A stretch of 64,000 nucleotides of DNA from Micropterix aruncella (Eukaryota; Arthropoda; Insecta; Lepidoptera; Micropterigidae), in NCBI GenBank assembly GCA_944548615.1, contig OX155963.1, positions 16,668,771-16,732,770 on the forward strand, written 5' to 3'. A program made the position numbers and the translations under genes. Shown here piece after piece: positions 45,756 through 56,570 of the stretch; the stretch's first letter is position 1, and each line of letters opens with the position of its first letter. Under the pieces are notes generated by a model. It saw nothing but the letters and a program-made list of their open reading frames with translations, did not search any database and was not told the origin of the DNA.

Positions 45756-46200
45756 TGTGGTTGGAATCGGTCCACCAGAGGGCGCGCTAGTCATACTTCA
45801 ATCTCGAAATATTGCACTAAGAAACTTGAAATTCGGTACACAGGTGCATTGTTAGGCCGACATTACTTTAGGGAATTTTTGTGGGAATGTCTCATATACA
45901 AGCGACACACATGATATTTAAAATCCGCCATACATTAATTAATCAGTTGGGGCCTCTAAAGCGGCGACACTTGCCATACATGGATCGTATTCGAATTCAA
46001 AGGTTCACGGCGACCGACGTTTGCAATTTGATTTTTAAATTGAATGGGATGACGCGCGTTCGAAATTCAAACTTTCGTTGCGTTGCCTCGCATATCAACA
46101 GGAATTTTCGCCAACTGCTCATCGAGTGTATTTATGAAATTAATATTCAGATGAAATAAGACGCTGGCTTGTCGGGCAAGTCTTGGAATGCCACAATTTT
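45756..46200 (+). repeat. Family B repeat (copy 3)
   Basis: GGAATCGGTCCACCAGAGGG, CGCGCTAGTCATACTTCAAT, GAAACTTGAAATTCGGTACA, TCATATACAAGCGACACACA, then, after an unmatched middle, TATTTATGAAATTAATATTC and GTCGGGCAAGTCTTGG, a worn form of the terminal CCGGCAAGTA motif. It gives the inner and outer pieces of family B in one run. Confidence 0.7.
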
Positions 46201-46369
46201 TCTTTTTAATTACCACAACTGACGAAGAGCAGCTTCGTAATAAATAGCATTATGTCGAAAAAACGTTTACGTTCGAAGTAAAAATTGCGAAAATTGGTAA
46301 ATTCGCAGTGCGAGAAGATCTCAAAAGTTGTCAATGGAAAAGAAGGCAAAAAAAGTTTTTTCAACAATA

Positions 46370-46730
46370 ATTAATTACATTTACATTTACATTTTCGTCG
46401 TGTCCAATTGACGGCTAAAGACCGCTCTTGGACGTGTCAAAATAATTGGGTTAATCATGGCCCTCAAATTCGGCCAGATTATAAAAAGGGTGTCCTATCA
46501 GCATCTCCTTGATGTTTTTTTTTAATTTTATGTCTTCCAGCTGTTTACATTTTGTAGGGAGTATATTATAGAATTTAATGCTAAGGTACAAGTAGCTTTT
46601 CTGTACTTTTGCCAGTCGTATTCGGAGTATGCGTAAAAGGGAGCTACCGCGGGTATGATGCGAATGAATGTCTGCATTAATTGCAGTTTCTGCGTAGTCC
46701 TGTCTAGCATAGCATAGCATTAAAATCAAA
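46370..46730 (-). pseudogene. LINE C-terminal fragment with (ATGTAA)n tail
   Basis: The minus frame 46729-46451 (92 codons) reads HSHHTRGSSLLRI, LAKVQKSYLYLSIKFYNILP and DIKLKKNIKEMLIGHPFYNL. That is the usual end of CR1/Jockey-type LINE proteins (aromatic-N-LP block, then K-rich helix, then PFY). The 3' untranslated region runs to a (ATGTAA)3 tail, seen as (TTTACA) repeats at 46374-46395. The C-terminus is in one frame and undamaged, but everything before it is missing. Confidence 0.72.
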
Positions 46731-46739
46731 ATAAAAATA

Positions 46740-47600
46740 AAGAGACAAAATAATAGGTGTTGTTGCTTATGCCCTTGTGTTTTTATATTTTGTTTCTATA
46801 CGTAAAAAGAACGAATAAATCATGAGGGCATTGTGGACTCCAACAGTTAAAGACTCCTAATATTTCGTGGAAACTCAGTAATCGACATACAAAGGTATTT
46901 TCCTTACAAGGATTTAATATGCTTTGACCTCAAAAAAATATTTTTGCTAAAAAATTGCTAGCAGAATAAGGCTTTAAAGATCGTTCTATTAAAAAAACGA
47001 GATCCTTTGAAATCTCCCACCAAATTAAGATCGTCCGTTGACCCCTAAACAACAGCAGCAATCATAACATTTAAGACAATGGTACAATCTGACAATGCAC
47101 AATAATTCATAGCACTCAACAGAGCTCTTAAGAAAACAAAAAAAGCGACCACAAAAACTCCTAGCTTCACATAACCCTTCTGAAAGCAGCGGGGCATCAA
47201 TTAAAGCGGCAAACGTAATCATTCAAGGCTAAAATAAAATAGAAATTATCGTGGTGCGAATCTCTATAATTACTTATATAACACAATCAGCGTCCGGAAA
47301 GAAGTCATTAGAATAAGAACGAAGGGGGATGTGCGTGTGCAGTGTGTCCTGTTCCAATCTTGAGCTGAATGCCCGTGTCGAGTCTACCGTGTCGTAAAAC
47401 GTGTTTTACTGATTTGTTTTATTAGGGTTACATTCATTTAAAAGGAAATGCACGAAGATTGTAATATAGGTGGTAGGTAGATGTATCGAAAATAAAAATG
47501 ATATAACTGAATCTCAGGAAAACATTAAATTCTACAGAAGACATACAAAAACCATTTCTAGCGTTAATTAACTAGATATTTATTAAAACATATCCAACAA
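46740..47600. other. Spacer, nothing recognised
   Basis: No gene. The 65-codon minus frame at 47025-47222 is without known motifs. Confidence 0.4.
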
Positions 47601-47604
47601 GAAG

Positions 47605-47790
47605 TTACAAAAGAGAATAAAAAACACTTGCAAAGACTGCCGTTACAGACAGTAAAGTATTGTATTTAGAATCATTTTTATTACGGTTTTTTTTAATGAA
47701 ATATTTGTTGTTTATGTATTTATCCATATAGATACATGTATATTTCCGGAATGTACTCAATCAGGCCTTTCATTTGATACTAAGTCGGTA
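47605..47790 (+). repeat. Family A repeat (copy 4, 5' half only)
   Basis: AGACTGCCGTTACAGACAGT, TTTATGTATTTATCCATATA, GATACATGTATATTTCCGGA and GTACTCAATCAGGCCTTTCA, stopping at ACTAAGTCG. There it joins a LINE fragment directly. Confidence 0.75.
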
Positions 47791-47997
47791 TTCGGAAACA
47801 TGGTCATACTTCCTCAGATTGAATATGTACCTTATGCAAACGTTCTGTAGGCGCTCAAGTTTATCCAGTCTGTTTTCGGTGAGATCCAAAAATATGCGAC
47901 ATCGGCATAGTCTAGTAACGGCAAGATCGCTTGCCAGCAGTCGAAAAATATTGCCAATTGCCATGTAAAAATAATCTAGCACAATTTCCCTGCTCAA
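47786..47997 (-). pseudogene. Fragment of a LINE related to the 12-kb family
   Basis: The minus frame reads FLDLTENRLDKLERLQNVCI then RYIFNLRKYDHVSEYR. The 12-kb LINE has FLDLTEELSTKVERLQNVCI then RYIHGLRKFDHITEYR, so this is a related but distinct family member. Only some 70 residues of the region after the reverse transcriptase survive, and it is truncated on both sides: by family A at the low end and by other LINE tail sequence at the high end. Confidence 0.8.
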
Positions 47998-48002
47998 GCT
48001 CC

Positions 48003-48140
48003 TTTTTTATAATTTATTTATTTATTTATTTTCGGGAAACATACAGCGCTTCATTAATTATTACTAATTATTCTAATACAGAGTTTCGCTGGCCGATTAA
48101 TTGTTTCCTACATTATTTTCTTCTACGGTAAATCAAAAAT
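48003..48140 (-). mobile_element. LINE 3' tail, family unknown
   Basis: (TTTA)n at 48014-48036 is the complement of an (AAAT)n tail. It is followed by CGGGAAACATACAGCGCTTC and an AT-rich stretch, the layout of the other minus-oriented LINE 3' ends here. No coding part attached. Confidence 0.45.
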
Positions 48141-48149
48141 TGCATTGCA

Positions 48150-48750
48150 CTAAATTAAATTAAATTAAATTGCAATTGAACTATTGTAAGGATAGGAAAG
48201 GAGAGGGATGGGATATATGTAGGATAGGATATAGATATTCAAATTATATTCACTGTGTAATCACTTCCTAGACGCCTGGTGAGCTAAGGACAGCTTCGCT
48301 GAATTTAGGTTGATTCAGGTAAAAAATGTCGATATCTTCGAATCGTCTATTATATGTGGTCATCAAGCGGTGCATAACAGAGTTTTGTGGCGGAACCAAC
48401 AACGACAGTTTCTTTACCAAATGAGGGCTATCAATTTTGTTATGAATTATTTTATGCAATAATATCATATCAGCCGCTGTGCGGCGGTCTTCCAGTGAAC
48501 ACATACTGAAATAGTTCAGCCTGCTCTCGTAGGTTCCAAGTCCCAAGTGATCACGATAGTCCAGGTATCTAGTAAAACGTCTTTGGACGCCCTCCACCCT
48601 ATTTTTATACACGCCATATTGCGGATTCCAAATCTGCGATGCGAACTCTAAGGTGCTACGAACATAGGAAAAGTAAAGCGTTTTAAAGATGTTAATGTTC
48701 GAGAATGGTTTACATATTCTATTAACAAAACCCATAGTCCTCAACGCCTT
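48150..48750 (-). pseudogene. Jockey-superfamily LINE C-terminal region with (TTTAA)n tail
   Basis: A clean 158-codon minus frame (48744-48268) reads MGFVNRICKPFSNINIFKTL, YFSYVRSTLEFASQIWNPQY, GVYKNRVEGVQRRFTRYLDY, YESRLNYFSMCSLEDRRTAA, then DMILLHKIIHNKID. The order (K-LY-S-VRS-LE-AS--WNP, then VQ-RF-RYL, then R---L-LEDRR---D) is characteristic of the region after the reverse transcriptase in Jockey-superfamily LINEs. About 100 bp of 3' untranslated region ends in (TTTAA)n, seen as AAATT repeats at 48151-48170. The first half of the protein is missing. No frameshift in what remains. Confidence 0.85.
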
Positions 48751-48754
48751 GCTA

Positions 48755-49095
48755 ACAATACAGTTGATGTGTATCTGACTATTATATCTGCGAAGTTAAC
48801 ATAGATACATGTGCTCTTTTTATTTTGACGTGTTTTAAGATAAAATGTAACGATTTCTTTCAAAAAAGTCGATTACGAAAAGCTGTTCAAATGCCCTTAT
48901 TGAAATGACCAATTCAATTAAGTTAAACAAATTAAAGAAGTCCAAGAATTTAAATGAGTCGAATAGGTATCTTTCATTACTAGTAAGTGAACGTTCGCTT
49001 TCCCTCCATCCATCTTGATTTGTAGAACCCCCCCCCCCCCCCACAAGGATGTACCTTGTGTACAATATATTTCAATTAATATCAAGGACGGCACA
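48755..49095. other. Spacer with a C-run
   Basis: A run of 16 C at 49027-49042, otherwise AT-rich and unrecognised. Confidence 0.6.
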
Positions 49096-49099
49096 CTTA

Positions 49100-49665
49100 C
49101 CACCATGACAAAGTAGTTGCTGTTATTCGCGAAGTAGCGAATGGTTTCGTGCAGCTTGGGTCACAAGAGCCATTTTATTCTCGGATTGGTTCAACTCACG
49201 ATTCAGCTCCTATTCAGAAGCCTCCTCGTGCGAAAAGCTAAAAACTCTCGCGTCTCAGGCCTCACGGCGGTTTCTCCTGGTGGGATTGCCTCGTGGAGCT
49301 ACTAGGCGGTTTGCGCACCGTTCGACGACGCCAATCGGATCTGCACTCTGACATTGCTGAAGGGGTCTGGAGACTATGGAAATATACTGTCTCCTAAGAA
49401 GCGGGAGGGATGTTGATCTGTTGTCATGCCACTCTAGAAACGACCTATAGGTCACCCGATCTCGTGTCGCACTATGGTCAAAGAACGCCCATGTCCGCGA
49501 TAAATATAAATTGAATTACCGCTGTAATACAACAGGAAGAGGCAGTGCAAGCGACTTCGGACCCGTAACCAGTCGGGAGGACGGAGGTATCCTGAAGGTT
49601 AGTTCCAGACGGAGATATCCTTTCAAACTTGTAGTCAGGGGGCGAGACTGTTTTTTTTGTTTTTT
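49100..49665 (-). repeat. Family H repeat (copy 5)
   Basis: GTGCAGCTTGGGTCACAAGA, TCTCGCGTCTCAGGCCTCAC, TTTCTCCTGGTGGGATTGCC, TCTGGAGACTATGGAAATAT, TGTTGTCATGCCACTCTAG, ACGCCCATGTCCGCGATAAA and ACCCGTAACCAGTCGGGAGG (about 49561-49580). It stops near 49650 in a poly-T segment. Confidence 0.8.
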
Positions 49666-50335
49666 TTTTTATGTCCCATTCTTGCATTGAAAAATTACTT
49701 ACGAATGCTATCAACTAAAAAAGCGAACTATATATAAATAAACAAATGGAAGTACGCTATTTAGTTTTTTGCATCTCCTGTAAAGTTGAGTTCAACGCTT
49801 TTAGATCGTTATGTTCGCCGGATCCTCATTTATTATTTATTATATATATCTCTTACTATTTTACCGTTTGTATTTATTATTTATTATATATATATTTCAA
49901 ATTCCTGTGTTACATAATTTTTCATATGCGATACGGGTTCCTATCTATGTAAACATGTATGTTTGTTTTTAGAGCCTTTGAAAAAGTTTTCATCAAATTA
50001 ATGTGTACGGCCGAAACTTACTTTGTAACATATTTTTAACCCCATCGCTGTCCGACGTGACATTTTTAATTCGGTGTTTCGGGAACAAATCGTGTATAAT
50101 TTAAAAAGCACGCCTGCCATTCGTCAAAGCGAGATAATACAAAGAATCGTAGAAATCCATCACTCCCTCCATGCGTTAATGTCAAATGCGCAACTGAAAT
50201 GATTAATGCGAGACAGAATACGCACTGCGCATACTGAACCAGTTCTAAAAAGCGTATAAATGCGCATCGTATCGATAAGCTAGCACATGTCCCATGTGAC
50301 ACGAGTAAACTTCAGTGTGCTTTAATCGAGTTTTG
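49666..50335. other. Spacer, nothing recognised
   Basis: Mixed AT-rich DNA. A 78-codon minus frame at 50066-50302 has no known motif. Confidence 0.4.
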
Positions 50336-50344
50336 TCGATTATT

Positions 50345-50700
50345 GAAATAAATTTTTATTTTGTTTTATTTAGGAAACAAACAGGAACAATATTTGCTGA
50401 TACAAAATTTCTTATAATACAAGTGAAATGACCATAAATCATGTTTCTAAAAGTCAAACTAAATTATGTTTCTACCAATCAATATAATTATTATTCAGTT
50501 TAAGAAAAAGAAGGCATGTCTGTAATTACTTATAATGTTAAGGATTATAAACTAAAAGTTAAATTAAATAAAGATGTAGGTTTCTACACGGGTAATTTAC
50601 CAGTTGGGTGAAGGAAACTAAGGGAGTGAGGGGGGAGGGGGGATGGATTAAAATAATAATTTAAATGAATGTGTACGATAATTGGCTAGTTTATAGGGAG
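50345..50700 (-). mobile_element. LINE 3' untranslated region, unassigned
   Basis: Begins with TTTTTATTTTGTTTTATTTA, the complement of an A-rich tail. Then come GGAAACAAACAGGAACAATA, similar in position and wording to family G's GGAACCAAACAGAACTACAT, and a GGGGGGAGGGGGGATGG segment at about 50629. It is likely a relative of family G. No coding part follows. Confidence 0.45.
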
Positions 50701-51200
50701 TATCGAATGTATATCATAATATTTACTGACTTATAACACAGTAAATAAATTATGTACCTATTATGCATTTTAATAAGAACATTATATTAAACAATGACAG
50801 AGAACGAGATTGCGTTTCTTCGTAAACTAAAATCAGAAATAGGTTTGTCTGAAAGAGACAGGGCAATACGCTAGAGCGGAATGCGAAATAAACGGTTGTC
50901 ACTTTTTCTTAAAAAAACAACCCACCAAAGATAAAGCATCTGAATCTAACACCGCACGAAATGTGTTCAAATTTATTCGGACTTTAATTCCATAATTCCA
51001 AGGTTTCGAATTTTCACTGCCACTGATTTTAATTGGTTACCCATTAGTTATCATGGGAAATATTGCAGGATTTTCGGGAGAACGCCACTATTTCTCGTTT
51101 GCTAACATTGGTGAAGATACAGTTATTTTTACAGTACTGACTTACATGATCTATATCTTCTTGCAGCAATGCACAACCGTTCAAAGTTTATACTATATTA
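50701..51200. other. Spacer, nothing recognised
   Basis: No gene or matched repeat. The 73-codon frame at 51053-51274 runs into the SINE. Confidence 0.35.
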
Positions 51201-51202
51201 TC

Positions 51203-51424
51203 ATACGACAATCTCTTACAACCAACCCTACTATCAAGTGTTTATATGTTTATGTGCGCGTAACACGCGTGTAAGTGTGGGTTTTCTTATTGCCTTTGAT
51301 CGACAGAATTGAAACGCAATTCCGTTAATTTGATCCCAACGGAAAATGTTGACCCAGGCGGGAATCGAACCCGAGGCCTTACAATGTAAGATCAGGCGAC
51401 CTAACCACTATGCTACCGATCCGT
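51203..51424 (-). mobile_element. tRNA-derived SINE (copy 2, best preserved)
   Basis: On the minus strand the head carries an A box TAGCATAGTGG (51405-51415) and a B box GGTTCGATTCC (51361-51371 region) at tRNA spacing, then a body of about 150 bp shared with the copies at 16.2 and 61.5 kb. The 3' part contains GGTTGTAAGAGATTGTCGTA. Such SINEs are transcribed by polymerase III and copied by a partner LINE. The tRNA-like head should not be called a tRNA gene: the 3' acceptor side runs into the SINE body. Confidence 0.88.
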
Positions 51425-51780
51425 GTATTTATACCTCTGTAAATTTTCGTATCATCAGCATAAATGAGAATATCTGAATAATGAACGTAAGCGGTTATGT
51501 CATTCATGTATAAGAGAAACGAATTGAACACAAATAGGAGCCCCGAGGCACACTCGAGGGAATGTAAGAGAATCTAGACCGATTTCTTTTTCTAAACATA
51601 TGTATAATATATAGATAGATATAGATATAGACACAAATAATCTGGATAGAAATAATGGCTTAGGATGATAAAAATAACCACTCCTAAACATATTTAAAGG
51701 ATTGATATCAACTGCTCTAAAGATAGTAAACAGGACAAGATTCAAGAAATGAACAGGAAATCTACCAAAAACAATGCAGC
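51425..51780. other. Spacer, nothing recognised
   Basis: No gene. Short ATAGATAT repeats near 51610-51630. Confidence 0.4.
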
Positions 51781-51784
51781 GATT

Positions 51785-51925
51785 ACATTAATACTTACAC
51801 AATTGACTTACATGTGTTGATCTAGTATGCTTGACTTATATGCTTGACTCAATTGACTTATAGGTATGCTTGACACAATTGACTTATATGCTTGACTTAT
51901 ATGTGTATATACTTGATCCCTATCT
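51785..51925. repeat. Imperfect minisatellite with GCTTGACTTATAT units
   Basis: About eight imperfect units combining TATGCTTGACTTA and CAATTGACTTATA, of unequal spacing (15-35 bp). Confidence 0.75.
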
Positions 51926-51989
51926 CATAATCTCATAATAACTAAATGTATATTTATCTCACCACCAAGATATAAATGTATATTTATAT

Positions 51990-52655
51990 CTTGGTGGTGA
52001 ACGGTTTCGTGCAACTTGGGCCACAAGATCCATTTTGTTCTTTGACCGGCTCAACTCACGATTCAGCTCCTATTCAGAAGACTCCTCGAGTGGTAGGCTA
52101 CCCCGGGTAAGACTCCCGTGTCTCAGGCCTCAGATCTGGTGGACCGGTTTCTCCCGGCGGGATTGCATCTCGGCGCCACTGGACGGTTTGCACACGGGTC
52201 GGCGATGCCAATCGGTTGTGCATTCTGACTAATTGCTGAAGGGGTCTGGAGACTATGGAAATAAACAGTTTCCTAAGCAGCGGGGGTGGATGTTGACCTG
52301 TTGTCATGCCACTCTTGAAATGACCTTGGGCCACTCGATCTTGTGTGGCACTACGGGCAAAGAACGCCCATGTCCGCAATAAATTCTAACTGAATTACCG
52401 CTGTAATAGTCGTGTAAGCGTCTTCGGACCCGTAACCAGTCGGGAGGACGGAGGTATCCTGAAGGTTAATTCCAGACGGAGATATCCTGCCAAAACTGGT
52501 AGTCAGGGAGCGAGGCTGCCCGCTGGTTGGCCTCTGACGGGCAGGTGGCGGAGCTTGACGGTGGTTTGTTTGTCCTAAGTCTTCTGCGCTCACTTTTTCC
52601 TTAAAACTTCCTGAGGTGACGAGTTCGCCCGTTGTAGTGGACAACTCTAGTTATA
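51990..52655 (-). repeat. Family H repeat (copy 6, longest)
   Basis: The longest run of family H landmarks: GAACGGTTTCGTGCAACTTG, TGTGTGGCACTACGGGC, CCCGTAACCAGTCGGGAGGA (about 52431), CTACCAGTTTTGGCAG (in reverse), GGTGGCGGAGCTTGACGG, CTTCCTGAGGTGACGAG and GCCCGTTGTAGTGGACAACT. At the low end it follows an AAGATATAAATGTATATTTATATCTT palindrome (51967-51992), which may be a boundary. No tRNA, rRNA or conserved protein is identified in it. Confidence 0.8.
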
Positions 52656-52659
52656 TCTT

Positions 52660-53045
52660 GCAATCAAGTATATTAGCAGATGTTGAAAATAAGCATTTTT
52701 ATGAATTTCTGAATTTCTACCTTTCTTTATGTTTGTGATCTTACAGTCAACAATCCATCCATAAATACAAGCATTTTCCATCCCCAATCAAGCGTCAGTT
52801 CACGCCTCTCAAATTTACGTCCACCGAATATTTTTGTAAAACATCGAATAAAAGAGCCATTGTTCATTTCTGCTGCAATGTTCTCCAGTGTCACCCAACC
52901 CTTTCAAACAGTTTAGATGATAGGGTGAGTTATGAAACATACCTATAAAAGAAACTCGGTTAAGCATTATTTTGAAGGGTGCAAATGAATGTTGGTTGGC
53001 AATATTTTCGAAAATTTGAGTGCATTCGAGTACTTCGACTACTTT
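52660..53045. other. Spacer, nothing recognised
   Basis: No gene or matched repeat. An 86-codon minus frame (52815-53075) has no known motif. Confidence 0.4.
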
Positions 53046-53049
53046 GTAA

Positions 53050-53425
53050 GTAGATAGAAATTCTTTATTGCACATTTTAAAATAAAATATGCAACTGGCG
53101 GCCTTATTGCTTAAATTACAATCTCAAAGTAAAATAAACAAAAAACAATAATTAACAGAAATTAATGAAATAACAAAAATGCCATTTTTTTAAATGTTAG
53201 GATTTAGAGAATATCCACAAGAAGCGGAGGATAGGGCAGGATGGGAGGAGACGTAGGATTACTAGAAATTTAGGGGCATGAAAAGCTTTTTCAGAGACAA
53301 TTGAAAATAAAAACCCTTGGCGTGTTTCTGATATTGGACGAGGACTGGTTCCATAATCTAGCTGCATGAACGTTGAAGGAATCGTGATTTTGCTATCCTG
53401 GGTGGAACGGGCCGGAAGACCATGA
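53050..53425 (-). pseudogene. LINE 3' end related to the 12-kb family
   Basis: Minus-strand reading gives HDSFNVHAARLWNQSSSNIR then NTPRVFIFNCL, where the 12-kb LINE has SFTVHGARLWNALPKNVRTA. This is therefore the final part of the same general protein type. The 3' untranslated region has CCGCCAGTTGCATATTTTAT and GTGCAATAAAGAAT, which recalls the GCAGGCAATAAGCTCGCC of the 12-kb family only in position. Stop codons follow immediately after the remnant. The rest is missing. Confidence 0.65.
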
Positions 53426-53509
53426 CTTTAATATACAATTATATACTGTAGTATACTGTAGTATACATTGTATAATAACAATATGTTATTATACAATATG
53501 TGTACATGT

Positions 53510-54115
53510 TTTTTAAGCTATTGCATAGCTTTTATCGCGGGCCTAGGCCAGCGCGGCTACCGGATGAAGAAATTTCTTAACGAAAATTAATGATTTTAAA
53601 CTGATAATTACGTCTAAACGATTACTGCTTACGATTCGAAAAAAATATATGTTAAACAAGAACATTTTCCTAATATTCTTAAATTTGAATATTTAAGATT
53701 TTGTTTATATTACATAGTGTAATTAATTTGTGAAATTAGGTCTAACCGAACACAAAAACGACTACTACGCAAATACTATCTGGCGTATTATTATGAAACC
53801 TGCACCATTTTTAAGATAATTTAATTATCTATCTTTTTATCAACGATTTTTTTCGAATAGTCAAAGAATAATATCCGTTTTTTTTGCTTTATCAAATAAA
53901 ATTCGTGCGCGGCGATCTATCGGAAGACGTTTAAATTATTCCGAATAATTTGCTTCCGCAGCCGCAAATGATTCGGAATAATTTCAACGTTTTCCGATAG
54001 AGCGCAGTTATCTGATATCAGAAAAAATAAAATAAATAAATAAATATAATTGCATAAGTTGTTAAAACTGTTATGCAATAGCTTTACCGCGGCTGTCCCC
54101 GAGTGCCACACGTAT
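53510..54115 (-). mobile_element. Solo copy of the fold-back arm
   Basis: A single arm of the 40.3-42.5 kb structure, in the orientation of its right arm. It runs from AAGCTATTGCATAGCTTTTA and GCGGGCCTAGGCCAGCGCGG through ACGTCTAAACGATTACTGCT and TAAGATAATTTAATTATC to TTATGCAATAGCTTTACCGC and CCCCGAGTGCCACACGTA. It contains the inner palindrome of about 94 bp (53911-54004). Its own ends share AAGCTATTGCATA in inverted orientation. Existing alone, it shows that the arm is a mobile unit of about 600 bp. No coding capacity, class unknown. Confidence 0.85.
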
Positions 54116-54645
54116 TTTTAAACGCTTTTACTGAATATTTGCACTGTACGCATAGCGGAGTATATGGGAACACCGTTGGGATAGTTCTCAAATTGTTTTT
54201 GTTCACAAATCACAAATAAAATCAAGTCATCTTGAAAACATTTTACATAGTTGTTTAAACATTTGTATACAATACTTGGGATACATGGCATTACCTAATT
54301 TGATTAAACATTCCAAAGAACAAAAACTGTGATAACGGGATCGATATAATATTTTCAGTAGGTCAAGGTTAAAATAATTTTTAAAATTCATACTAAAGGT
54401 AGCAAATGAGTCTCGCTACATCATTTATAAAAATCGTAGATAGTTACATCAACATCCTACATACATATCATACAAACAATCATACATACAAAATCACGAA
54501 GGATTTATGTCAATAGTTTATCTAGAAAATTCATATTATGTTCGTTCAGAATGAATAACATGTGAATAATAAAGATTGTGAAACAGTTTGATAGATGAGA
54601 TAGCCGTAGTATAGAAGTGATAAATTGACACGTTAGACCGAATGT
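54116..54645. other. AT-rich spacer, nothing recognised
   Basis: No gene or matched repeat. Confidence 0.4.
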
Positions 54646-54647
54646 AA

Positions 54648-55015
54648 TTATAATAATAATAATAATTTTATTCATTCAAAAACATAATATTACAATTGTA
54701 TTAGTTGCAGAATCTGCCTAACTAGGCTATAGCCCGCACCAAGGAAAACTCTATGTATAGCAAAGATTTATTCATGTGCACATTATATTAAAATGAAAAA
54801 TACAAAATATGATAAAATATAAAATAGATAAGCGAGTTCAAATTAAACTTATAATTATATTTAAAATATTGATATAGCATGGTCATGGAAATAAATATTA
54901 ATATAAAATGTCGTAATATGAAGTTTGAAGAACAAATAAATAAATAGTATTAAAATATAAAGTTTGGTGCAATGTATGACATAAAAAATAATGCAGACCT
55001 TTACTTTAAAATATG
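54648..55015 (-). mobile_element. LINE-like 3' end with (AAT)n tail complement
   Basis: AATAATAATAATAATTTTAT at 54651-54670, then CAAAAACATAATATTACAAT and CTGCCTAACTAGGCTATAGC. The order microsatellite, then TTTATT, then AT-rich untranslated sequence is that of the 12-kb LINE's 3' end. No coding part remains to confirm. Confidence 0.4.
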
Positions 55016-55738
55016 ACTTATTGCCTTTTCCACCTCATTTCTACCAAGTTGAAGTAAATGTTGTGTAATTATCCGGGTTCAAGCTCAGTTTAATAATTAA
55101 ATAAAGACACATGTCATTTATTAGGTGTTTTGTTAGCCTTTAGTTGATTAACTTCTTATTTAGTTTAGCCTGATAAAGACTCTCATCTACTTAATATGGT
55201 GCAACCAAACAGAAGTGATTCTGGTTGAATCTAATGGACATCTAGGTTCTTCACCTAACGTGACATATGGAGAATCTTCCCAATCGGTGGGCCTTGTCTG
55301 TGAATTAAGTGCGGTGGGGGTGATCAAGCAGCCGGCCATCCCCCATTCATATTCATTCATTTGAGTACCTCTGCACTTAAATATTCTAGAAAGCTTACAG
55401 TTGCTTATGAACTATTTATCCCCGCAAATCCCTCATTGATATCAAAGCCGGGTGGATCCGATTCATTCAACTGTGAAAGGTGTTTCATATGTCACCGAAC
55501 GCGGCATTGTTGTTAGCATGAAAAAATTGGGTAAAAATCGAGAGCGCTTAAATCGTAAATGGGCAACAATTGGATAGGGTGACAAACGTTTTGAAACGAT
55601 GATACAGTCACCAGGAAAAAAGTTATATACATAAAATATATTAATGGTTTTTAATGTATTTTAATAAGAACTTTCGAAGCACACTCCATAAGCTTTATAT
55701 AAGTACACTCCATATACACGCGATAAACGTGGTACACA
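55016..55738. other. Spacer, nothing recognised
   Basis: No gene or matched repeat. Confidence 0.4.
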
Positions 55739-55739
55739 T

Positions 55740-55832
55740 ATTCAGATAATGATATCATGATATGATCATCAGATCAGATTATATGATATGATATATGATA
55801 TGATGATATCATAATATGATAATCAGTTCAGA
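55740..55832. repeat. ATATGATATGAT-type minisatellite
   Basis: About 90 bp of imperfect ATGATATGATATC units, partly self-complementary. Confidence 0.8.
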
Positions 55833-55849
55833 TCACATACAGGACACAT

Positions 55850-56570
55850 ATGTGTTGTTATACATCAGCAGTAATACACGAGTTCATTCTCCTAAACCAA
55901 GATTTAAAACAGTCGCGAAAGTCTTCTTTGGGAACGTCATCCTGAGCAGGCACAAAAGCTGTTCAGACATCCTCAGGGTTGTCAAAACAAGTTCAACAGA
56001 GTCTAAGTTTGATTTTCGAGTAGAGGAAGAAGTTAAACAGATCTAAATAGGGGCTGTAAGGCAAATGCGAAAGCTCTTGAATTTCCGTGGTTTTACAATA
56101 ATCACTGGTGAGAATATCTTTGTGAGGCGGTCCATATTCTCATGGTGTAAAAGCAGCCCTCTCAATCAAGTATGTGGACGTTTTAATTTCAACTTGTTAA
56201 AGACAGATATCACTTTACCACTTGGAATTGATTGTTTTACGATCTTTTAACAAAACTGTCGTCACATGGCCACTTGCAGAAAATATGTCGCCAACATTTT
56301 CTTGCCAATGCTGCGACAGCGATTGATTTTCTTAGAGGATTCTCTTTTGGAGAAATACAAACTGTCCACTGCAGCTTAGTTTCTAGGTTATATCTATAGA
56401 CCCAGATCTCCCGTAATAACATCAAAAATATTGCGACTTTCCACATTCTCGAATTTATCGATCATTTCTTTGCACAACGTTACACGAGCCTGATTTTAAC
56501 GCAGTGAGCAAATAGAGGAGCCAACGAGAGCAAAACTTTCTGACGTAGAGGTGTTGATGCTGGATTTAAT
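55850..56570 (-). pseudogene. Heavily decayed mariner transposase
   Basis: Minus-strand reading in changing frames gives ARVTLCKEMIDKFENV then IFDVITGDLGL (about 56500-56400, where mariner has DIVTGDETW), NLETKLQ and ISPKENPLRKS, LRGLLLHHENMDRLT (about 56160, where mariner has HHDNA), then FFLYSKIKLRL, DNPEDV and VPKEDFRDCFKSWFRRMNSC (about 55870-55940). The order follows a mariner protein from the linker through the catalytic domain to its end. Catalytic aspartates are mostly lost: GDLG for GDE and HEN for HDN. At least five stops or frame changes are seen. It belongs to a different mariner lineage from the 43-kb copy and is clearly older. Terminal inverted repeats not found. Confidence 0.72.

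Noticed and set aside
51320..51424. Possible tRNA gene
   Set aside because: A and B boxes are present, but the acceptor end does not pair and the sequence continues into a body shared with two other places: a SINE head.
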